A stretch of DNA of 11,126 bases, from NCBI GenBank assembly GCA_013041945.1, contig JABDRC010000020.1, forward strand, positions 1-11,126, in the 5' to 3' direction. The position numbers and the translations under genes are program-made. Origin of the DNA: Halobacteria archaeon. Its GTDB lineage: Bacteria; Pseudomonadota; Gammaproteobacteria; UBA9214. The notes below the pieces were generated by a model, which ran no database searches, was not told the DNA's origin, and worked only from the letters and a program-made list of their open reading frames with translations. Positions 6,128 through 11,126 of the stretch are shown one piece after another; the first letter of the stretch is position 1; the number at the start of each line of letters is the position of its first letter.

Positions 6128-7081
6128 ATGCACGGCATTTTCCTCGATGTGAGTACCGTTACCGACGGTGACCTGGATATGGACCCGCTGCGTGCCACGC
6201 TGGACAGCTGGACATTCAGCGGACTGACGGCCCCGGTGGATATCGCAGCTGCGATCCGCGATGCGGATATCGTTGTTAGCAACAAGGCAGCACTGGACAG
6301 GGATGCGATCGCGGCTGCCGGCAGGCTCAGGCTGATTTGTATCGCGGCTACCGGCACCAACAATGTCGACCTGGATGCAGCACGCGCCGGGAACATTGCA
6401 GTTTGCAATGTACAGGCCTACGCCACCACCTCGGTGGTTGAGCATGTCTTCATGGTGATTCTCGCCCTGCAGCGCAGGCTGGCAGAGCATACAACGGCAG
6501 TCGTACAGGGCCGGTGGGGGTGTGCGACGCGCTTCAGTATGCTCGACTTCCCGTTCAGCGAACTGTCGGGAAAGACGCTCGGTATCATCGGTTATGGCGA
6601 ACTCGGCAAGGCTGTCGCGGACATGGGGGGCGCATTCGGCATGCAGGTGCTGATTGCGGAGCGGGCCGGCGCAGCCGTACGACCCGGCCGGATTGCGTTC
6701 GATCAGCTGCTTGCGCAGGCGGATGTGATCAGCCTGCATTGCCCGCTGACGCCTGCAACGGAGAACCTGCTCACCCTGGAGGCATTCAGTAAAATGCGCA
6801 CCGGCGCCATCCTGGTCAATACGGCACGCGGCGGCATCGTCAACGAGGCGGACCTGATGCAGGCGCTGAAATCGGGTGAAATCGCGGGGGCCGCCGTCGA
6901 TGTCCTGACGACGGAGCCGCCCGTCTCCGGCAACCCGCTGCTGGACGAGCAGTTGCCGAACCTGGTCGTGACGCCGCATATTGCCTGGGCCGGACGGCAT
7001 GCGCGGCAGAGGCTGATCGGGGAACTGGCCGCAAATATCAGCGCCTTCCTCGACAACAGACCGCGCAACCTGGTTGCGTGA
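6128..7081 (+). CDS. D-2-hydroxyacid dehydrogenase (glycerate/hydroxypyruvate reductase-like)
   Basis: A 317-residue NAD(P)-dependent dehydrogenase of the D-isomer-specific 2-hydroxyacid family. These cytosolic enzymes interconvert a 2-oxoacid and its D-2-hydroxyacid, here most like hydroxypyruvate/glycerate reductase. The Rossmann motif is GYGELG (155-160), with acidic E178 near the end of the second strand favouring NAD. The catalytic triad is in place: R234 in NTARGGIVNE, E263 in VLTTEPP and H284 in TPHIAWA. The substrate loop ATGTNNVD (74-81) fits the glycerate dehydrogenase branch. The ATG at 6128 lies 17 bp after the chalcone-fold gene and has only a poor ribosome-binding site, suggesting translation coupled within an operon. 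The yggS start follows 19 bp after its stop. The precise substrate is inferred, not proven. Confidence 0.9.
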   Translation: MHGIFLDVSTVTDGDLDMDPLRATLDSWTFSGLTAPVDIAAAIRDADIVVSNKAALDRDAIAAAGRLRLICIAATGTNNVDLDAARAGNIAVCNVQAYATTSVVEHVFMVILALQRRLAEHTTAVVQGRWGCATRFSMLDFPFSELSGKTLGIIGYGELGKAVADMGGAFGMQVLIAERAGAAVRPGRIAFDQLLAQADVISLHCPLTPATENLLTLEAFSKMRTGAILVNTARGGIVNEADLMQALKSGEIAGAAVDVLTTEPPVSGNPLLDEQLPNLVVTPHIAWAGRHARQRLIGELAANISAFLDNRPRNLVA

Positions 7082-7100
7082 CTGCGATGCGGGCAGCCAC

Positions 7101-7829
7101 ATGAGCCTGTCAGCGGACGCCATCGCCGGCAATATACGGTCCGTCAGGGAACGCATACAGGGCGCAGCCAGTGCGGCCGGTCGCGACGCCGCCGAAATTC
7201 GCCTGATTGCCGTCTCCAAACAGATGCCCGCCCGGAGCGTTGTCGCCGCTATCGCTGCCGGACAGCAAAGCTTCGGCGAAAATGCCGTGCAGGATGCCGC
7301 CACCAGGCAGGCGCTGATCGACGCACCCGGTACCGACTGGCATTTTATCGGCCACCTGCAGTCAAACAAGGCAAAGGCCGTGGCCGGGCATTTCGACTGG
7401 CTGCATACGCTCGACAGCATCAGGCTCGCAAAAAGGCTCTCCGACAGCAGGCCTGACGCGGCCGGGCCACTGCGCGTCCTGCTGCAGGTCAACGTAGCCC
7501 GTGACCCTGACAAGTTCGGCCTTGTGCCTGATGCCGTGTACGGTGTGACCGAGGACCTGCTGCAGGCCGGTCATCCGGGTATCGAGTTGTGCGGTTTGAT
7601 GACTATCGGCCAGCGCAGGGCAACAGAGCACCAGCGCCGTGCAGAATTCATTGCACTCAGGGAACTTGCGGCGGACTGCGCTGACCGCTTCGGTGCCCGT
7701 TATTTCACAGAACTTTCCATGGGCATGAGTGACGATTTCGAAACCGCAATCGAAGAAGGTGCAACCATGGTTCGCGTCGGCAGTGCCATTTTCGGGCCAC
7801 GCCCGTCTGCCGGTTCACGCCCTGGTTGA
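7101..7829 (+). CDS. yggS: YggS/PLPBP-family pyridoxal-phosphate homeostasis protein
   Basis: A 242-residue PLP-binding protein of the YggS/PROSC family, a single TIM-barrel relative of alanine racemase. It binds PLP and regulates vitamin B6 and amino-acid pools without known catalysis. PLP attaches to K40 in RLIAVSKQMP (34-43). Other markers are FGENAVQDA (58-66), HFIGHLQSNK (81-90), LCGLMTIG (163-170) and the phosphate-binding segment SMGMSDDFETAIEEGATMV (206-224) followed by GSAIFG (227-232). I chose the ATG at 7101 rather than the in-frame TTG at 7074, because family homology starts there and the upstream codons overlap the previous gene. It closes the plus-strand cluster. In many proteobacteria yggS lies next to proC or pilT; neither is visible here. 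Confidence 0.93.
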   Translation: MSLSADAIAGNIRSVRERIQGAASAAGRDAAEIRLIAVSKQMPARSVVAAIAAGQQSFGENAVQDAATRQALIDAPGTDWHFIGHLQSNKAKAVAGHFDWLHTLDSIRLAKRLSDSRPDAAGPLRVLLQVNVARDPDKFGLVPDAVYGVTEDLLQAGHPGIELCGLMTIGQRRATEHQRRAEFIALRELAADCADRFGARYFTELSMGMSDDFETAIEEGATMVRVGSAIFGPRPSAGSRPG

Positions 7830-7848
7830 ATCCGGCGGGAAGGCATGA

Positions 7849-7870
7849 AACAGATTGTTAACAGATCGTT
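7849..7870 (+). repeat. Tandem 11-bp repeat in the yggS-zapG gap
   Basis: AACAGATTGTT (7849-7859) is followed at once by AACAGATCGTT (7860-7870), two copies differing at one base. Each begins with AAC and ends with GTT, so each is also partly palindromic, as in operator half-sites. It lies 74-95 bp before the zapG start. A TACAAT at 7901-7906 could be a -10 element, but no good -35 is seen. Confidence 0.4.
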
Positions 7871-7943
7871 CCTGCTATATGTCATTGCCGGCGAATCCAG
7901 TACAATAGCGCCAGCCTGAAGCACACTCACACGGGGACACGCC

Positions 7944-8429
7944 ATGATAGCGCTGGACGGATCTACCTCTTTTTGGGCCATCGGACTGTTGAGTTTTCTG
8001 CTGGGTACGGTCATCGGCTGCATCCTGACCTACACAATCGTGGCGAGGAACAACCGCACACATCAGCTGCAGATGGAGCTGAACGAGCTGACCGATGATT
8101 TCAGGGGCTACCGGGACCAGGTAACGCATCACTTCATGCGCACCTCGGAGCTGGTGCAGGAAATGACCCAGAGCTACCGTTCCGTGTACGAGCATCTCGC
8201 CAGCGGCGCCCAGCATCTTTGCGCTGACAACGAGGCTGCCGCACTGCACCACACTGGCGCGGCGCGGGTCACGGACAGCAGCGATCAGGAGACCGGCATC
8301 GACGGCGACTACGATGAGATGGAAGAACTGGCAAAAATCAGAAGCGACATCGACGAGTTGCTGGGCGAATCACCGCGCATCCCGGACATGGAAGTGAACG
8401 CCGGCAAGGACAATACCCTTCAGCACTAG
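7944..8429 (+). CDS. zapG: Inner-membrane cell-division/envelope protein ZapG (YhcB, DUF1043)
   Basis: A 161-residue protein of the YhcB/ZapG family (E. coli about 132). YhcB is a single-pass inner-membrane protein linked to the divisome, envelope synthesis and cell shape in gammaproteobacteria. One N-terminal transmembrane helix is clear (about 10-33), followed by a basic stop RNNR and a cytoplasmic coiled coil. The family hallmark YRDQVTHHFMRTSELVQEM (56-74) is followed by TQSYRSVYEHLASGAQHLC (75-93). The tail beyond residue 100 is acidic and poorly conserved, and accounts for the extra length. A GGGGA stretch lies upstream of the ATG. It is separated from yggS by 114 bp, so it probably has its own promoter. 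It converges on yjbQ with only 3 bp between stop codons. Confidence 0.9.
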   Translation: MIALDGSTSFWAIGLLSFLLGTVIGCILTYTIVARNNRTHQLQMELNELTDDFRGYRDQVTHHFMRTSELVQEMTQSYRSVYEHLASGAQHLCADNEAAALHHTGAARVTDSSDQETGIDGDYDEMEELAKIRSDIDELLGESPRIPDMEVNAGKDNTLQH

Positions 8430-8432
8430 CCG

Positions 8433-8861
8433 CTATACGCCGGTTACCGAAACCGTGATCTGACGCCGGTGGCCCTGCTGCCGGTGTTCCCATAGATAGA
8501 CACCCTGCCAGGTCCCCAGGCTGCAATGGCCATTACCGACTGGCAGTGTCAGGTCCGTATGTGTCAGCAGCGTGCGAATGTGGGCCGGCATATCGTCCGG
8601 CCCTTCCGCGACATGCTCGAACAGCGGATCGCCATCCGGCGCCAGTCGCAGCATGAAGCGTTCCATGTCGGTGCGTACAGCGGGGTCGGCATTTTCGCAT
8701 AAAACCAGCGAAGCACTGGTGTGGTGAAGAAACACGTGACAGAGGCCCTGACTGATGCCTGAGCCGGCGACATGCTGCTGGAGAGTATCGGTTACCTGGA
8801 GGCTGCCACGTCCCCGGGTCCTGACCTCAAACGACGCCTGGTAAAACTTCAGCGACTGCAC
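8433..8861 (-). CDS. yjbQ: YjbQ/UPF0047 family protein (secondary thiamine-phosphate synthase type)
   Basis: A 142-residue member of the YjbQ family. E. coli YjbQ shows weak thiamine-phosphate synthase activity when overproduced, but its true role is unsettled. The family signatures are all present: CHVFLHHTSASL (41-52), CENADPAVRTDME (55-67), EHVAEGPDDMPAHIRTLL (82-99) and LGTWQGVYLWEHR (115-127), with the histidines and acidic residues that line the putative active site. The start is a GTG at 8861, inside the last codons of the preceding gene, giving a 13-bp overlap that suggests translational coupling. Homology extends close to the N-terminus, so the start is unlikely to be far off. The gene ends 3 bp from the zapG stop on the other strand, with no terminator between. 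Confidence 0.9.
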   Translation of the reverse strand: MQSLKFYQASFEVRTRGRGSLQVTDTLQQHVAGSGISQGLCHVFLHHTSASLVLCENADPAVRTDMERFMLRLAPDGDPLFEHVAEGPDDMPAHIRTLLTHTDLTLPVGNGHCSLGTWQGVYLWEHRQQGHRRQITVSVTGV

Positions 8862-9067
8862 TTGCCGGCATAGACGGACATGACGGCTGTCAGTTCCGCT
8901 AGTACGGCCAGGCGCTCTTCATTACTGAGCCGGGCCAGTTCTGGCAATTCATGGTTGTTCTGCAGTGCCTCGATATAGCCTGACACTTGCGCGCAACCCT
9001 GCTCACACAGGTATTCAACACATTGTTCGACAGCCGTCTGGCGGTATTGAAGCGGACTTGCCTGCAT
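8849..9067 (-). CDS. Small cysteine-containing protein of unknown function, coupled to yjbQ
   Basis: A 72-residue protein I do not recognise. It is mostly helical and acidic, without signal peptide or membrane segment. Four cysteines are spaced as C16-x4-C21-x3-C25 in the N-terminal helix region (VEQCVEYLCEQGC), plus C70 at the very end (YAGKC). This could form a small metal site or a disulfide, but no known finger pattern fits exactly. The central part EERLAVLAELTAVM (50-63) looks like an amphipathic helix. It starts at an ATG (9067) preceded by GCAGG, and its stop overlaps the yjbQ start by 13 bp, which supports it as a real gene in a two-gene operon. The reading frame shows ordinary codon use for this DNA. 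Confidence 0.65.
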   Translation of the reverse strand: MQASPLQYRQTAVEQCVEYLCEQGCAQVSGYIEALQNNHELPELARLSNEERLAVLAELTAVMSVYAGKCSR

Positions 9068-9147
9068 ATAAAAACCTGCAATATCAAGCGGGATTTAATA
9101 CCCGAAAAAACCACCTGGTTCACGGTTTGTCAACGGGACCCTGCCTA

Positions 9148-9163
9148 GACTTGAATACAAGTC
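9148..9163. promoter_or_regulatory. 16-bp inverted repeat upstream of the lipoprotein gene
   Basis: GACTTG-AATA-CAAGTC is a perfect 6-bp inverted repeat with a 4-nt centre, the shape of a dimeric-regulator operator. It lies in the 149-bp divergent gap between the small cysteine protein and the putative lipoprotein, so it could control either. No specific regulator is recognised. Confidence 0.3.
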
Positions 9164-9216
9164 ACAGTGCAGCATGATCATTATATCAGCAGTTACCGGT
9201 ATTAGGATAAAATATT

Positions 9217-9717
9217 ATGAATCAATCGGTTAAGGTACTCTTACTGCTGATTGCAAGTACTGCACTGTACGCCTGCGCCAGCCAGCCAGCCGCCATACAG
9301 CCCCTCGGGATGGTGAATGCAGCATCCTTGCCGCCGACCATGCCCGGCCTTGACCATTACATCGCCTGGATACCACTCGAACAGGCCCAGACCGCCACCG
9401 TGGCGGAAGCCATGACCCACATATCGCTGAATAATGCCCGCGCGCAAGTGAGTCACGACATGTGCGATGGAGGCCGTGTGAGCAGCGGGATGATCGTGGA
9501 AAAACACGGGCCGGTTGCAGCCAGGACACCGGCCAGCATGGGTGCCTACCCGGCATGGTATTACCGGATCAGCCAGCAGCCCGGACTGACCGGTTGTCGT
9601 ACAGAGCACTCCGGCGGGCTGTACCGTGCCCTGCAGACCCGCCTGCCTCGCTGGCTAAGCATCAGTCCCGCAGAACAGTCAGACTACCAGACACTCGGCC
9701 TGCAAACGACGCCCTGA
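9217..9717 (+). CDS. Putative lipoprotein of unknown function
   Basis: A 166-residue protein with an N-terminal export signal: a basic residue at position 6, a hydrophobic core VLLLLIASTAL (7-17) and a lipobox-like LYAC ending at C20. The -2 tyrosine is unusual, so lipidation is likely but not certain. The residue after the lipid cysteine is Ala, which would favour outer-membrane sorting by the Lol rule. The mature part is about 147 residues, with two further cysteines (C83 in HDMCDGG and C127 in LTGCRTE) that could form a disulfide in the periplasm. I do not recognise a family domain. TTAGGA lies 9 nt before the ATG. Its neighbours on both sides are on the minus strand, so it is a single-gene unit. 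Confidence 0.75.
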   Translation: MNQSVKVLLLLIASTALYACASQPAAIQPLGMVNAASLPPTMPGLDHYIAWIPLEQAQTATVAEAMTHISLNNARAQVSHDMCDGGRVSSGMIVEKHGPVAARTPASMGAYPAWYYRISQQPGLTGCRTEHSGGLYRALQTRLPRWLSISPAEQSDYQTLGLQTTP

Positions 9718-9719
9718 CC

Positions 9720-9741
9720 AGCAGGCGAATCCACGCCTGCT
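9720..9741. terminator. Hairpin between convergent lipoprotein and yihY genes
   Basis: AGCAGGCG (9720-9727) and CGCCTGCT (9734-9741) form an 8-bp stem with a 6-nt loop in the 22-bp gap between the two stop codons, reaching into the yihY stop. There is no T run on either side, so it is a weak or Rho-assisted bidirectional terminator at best. Confidence 0.4.
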
Positions 9742-11119
9742 AACCCCGCACAATCGGTAGTGTATCGGCAACCCCGGGTTCGCCATCCGCCGACAGAATC
9801 AGGTCCTTCAGGGTACGCTCGCCGAGTGCACCCTCGGTTGCCGCACACGTCTCCGCCATCAGGTCGTCGACCGCTTTCACAGGCTTGAGCTGGCTGACAC
9901 TGAGGAAACGGCTCTCCCCGCCTCTCCGCACCGCGGACAGGATATCCGCCAGCCGCAGCGTGTCGATATCGTACACTGGCAGATAGGTGGTGCCTGATTC
10001 AGCATCGATTTCCATCAGGTAGTTGGTGCGGACCAGCAGCTTGATCATGCGGCTGACCGGTTCATCCGGCAGATCGAGAAATTTAATCAACTGATCGAGT
10101 TGCCAGGGATCACGCCTGTGCAAGTGGTTGTAGCCGACCAGATACATGATCTGCAGCGCCAGCTGTTCGCGCAGGCGATTACTGAGCACAAACTCCACCC
10201 GGTGCAGGGTCATGAACCTGGGATTCTGCACGAAATAGGCAATCTGCGATCCCACCAGCAGGATCAGCCAGCTGAGATACATCCAGATCAGCAGCAGGAT
10301 CAGGATGGCAAAACTCGAATAGATGGCTGCATACTTGGCCGAGGAGACAATGAACGTCGCGAAACCCCAGCCGGTTATCTTCCACAGCACCCCGGCGATG
10401 ACACCACCAATCAGTGCCGCACGGAATTCAACGCGAGTATTCGGAATCAGGATATAAACAAAGGTAAATGCCAGACTGATCAGCACATAGGGGGCCAGAT
10501 TGCCGGCATACAGCATCAGTGTCCCGAACGGCTCGACTGATACCAGCTTCCGTGCGATATCGGTATTGAGCATGGTCGCCCCGATGCCGACCGCACTGAA
10601 GACCAGTACCGGCCCGATGGTGATGACGCTCAGGTAATTGCTGAACCGCTGCGACATCGAGCGCAGCCGGTCGATCTGCCAGACGAAGTTGAATGCCGCC
10701 TCGATCTTTTGCACAAGTGCAACAACGGTATAAATCAGCAAGGCGAAACCAAGCGAGCCCAGCATGCCGACCTTGACGTTCGCTACAAAGCCAATGATCG
10801 TTTCTGCAACCTCGTTACCGCTCGGACCAAGCGGCTCGAACATGATGTCGAACAGATAGCTCTCCAGCCGCTCATGGTAGCCGAAGCCTTTCAGGACCGA
10901 GAAACTGACCGCCAGCAGCGGGACGATCGACAGCAGGGTGGTATAGACCAGGCTCATGGCGCGCAGGTTCAGTTGACCGCCGAGCAGCTCCTTGAACAGC
11001 ATGTGCGTGACGCGCAAAACGAACACCACAACGCGGCGCGGGCCTGCCAGACGGCGCAGGTCGTCATCCCAGACGAACGCCAGGATTTTTGCGAAACCAT
11101 CCTTGATCAGGTGATTCAT
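9740..11119 (-). CDS. yihY: YihY-family (UPF0761) inner-membrane protein
   Basis: A 459-residue complete protein of the YihY family, once misnamed ribonuclease BN; the molecular role remains unclear. About six transmembrane helices can be drawn (near 56-78, 118-138, 162-184, 208-227, 236-258 and 268-295). Family motifs include LRAMSLVYTTLLSIVPLLAV (52-71), KIEAAFNFVWQI (138-149), YILIPNTRVEFRAALIGG (222-239) and YSSFAILILLLIWMYLSW (267-284). After the last helix comes a soluble tail of about 160 residues containing a region like a winged helix (QLDQLIKFLDLPDEPVSRMI, about 342-361). This is longer than E. coli YihY (about 290) but common among proteobacterial homologues. The ATG at 11119 is preceded by GGA, and only 7 bases lie beyond it in the window. 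Confidence 0.9.
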   Translation of the reverse strand: MNHLIKDGFAKILAFVWDDDLRRLAGPRRVVVFVLRVTHMLFKELLGGQLNLRAMSLVYTTLLSIVPLLAVSFSVLKGFGYHERLESYLFDIMFEPLGPSGNEVAETIIGFVANVKVGMLGSLGFALLIYTVVALVQKIEAAFNFVWQIDRLRSMSQRFSNYLSVITIGPVLVFSAVGIGATMLNTDIARKLVSVEPFGTLMLYAGNLAPYVLISLAFTFVYILIPNTRVEFRAALIGGVIAGVLWKITGWGFATFIVSSAKYAAIYSSFAILILLLIWMYLSWLILLVGSQIAYFVQNPRFMTLHRVEFVLSNRLREQLALQIMYLVGYNHLHRRDPWQLDQLIKFLDLPDEPVSRMIKLLVRTNYLMEIDAESGTTYLPVYDIDTLRLADILSAVRRGGESRFLSVSQLKPVKAVDDLMAETCAATEGALGERTLKDLILSADGEPGVADTLPIVRG

Positions 11120-11126
11120 TCCGGTC

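Noticed and set aside
5957..7513. A 518-codon open frame on the minus strand opposite the dehydrogenase and yggS genes
   Set aside because: Its length comes from GC-rich codon bias of the opposite genes. The translation resembles no family, while the plus-strand dehydrogenase and YggS show full catalytic motifs.
1..11126. CRISPR arrays, insertion sequences, phage genes, tRNA or rRNA
   Set aside because: No spaced direct repeats, transposase or integrase motifs, or RNA gene signatures were seen on either strand.

Overview
The window looks like chromosomal housekeeping and lightly accessory DNA from a GC-rich gammaproteobacterium. Rsd/AlgQ, YhcB/ZapG, an IscR with an IscR-type operator, MazG and a YcbK-like Tat-exported protein are together typical of that class. 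I see no integrase, transposase, CRISPR array, rRNA or tRNA. The genus cannot be read from the sequence; a Chromatiales-like or sulfur-oxidiser-like lineage is only a guess.

Layout. Positions 15-2169 carry three minus-strand genes: mazG (house-cleaning NTP pyrophosphohydrolase), a DUF882/M15-like exported murein endopeptidase with its own promoter and terminator, and rsd (sigma-70-binding regulator). A 476-bp gap separates rsd from the divergent iscR-iscU pair (2646-3506), which ends in a strong terminator. A RibD-C-domain reductase (3599-4456) then converges on, and overlaps, a YkgJ-type cysteine-cluster protein (4428-4853, minus). A tight plus-strand cluster follows (4963-7829): zinc-ribbon NUDIX hydrolase, exported chalcone-isomerase-fold protein, D-2-hydroxyacid dehydrogenase and the YggS PLP-homeostasis protein, with gaps of about 17-26 bp. 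After it come zapG/yhcB, a convergent minus-strand pair (a 72-residue cysteine-containing protein overlapping yjbQ), a putative lipoprotein of unknown function, and a complete YihY-family membrane protein on the minus strand (9740-11119).

The point most worth a second look is the iscR-iscU locus. The IscR homologue keeps a full winged-helix DNA-binding half but lacks all three cysteines and the histidine that bind the [2Fe-2S] cluster in E. coli IscR. It is nevertheless preceded by a good match to the cluster-dependent type-1 IscR operator, placed over a promoter. Its operon contains only iscU: the usual iscS, iscA, hscB, hscA and fdx are absent and a terminator follows directly. The leader before iscR also holds two overlapping, mutually exclusive inverted repeats next to the ribosome-binding region. 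Together these suggest a rewired, perhaps cluster-independent, control of Fe-S scaffold supply. That is inference; the missing residues, the operator match and the two-gene layout are read directly from the sequence.
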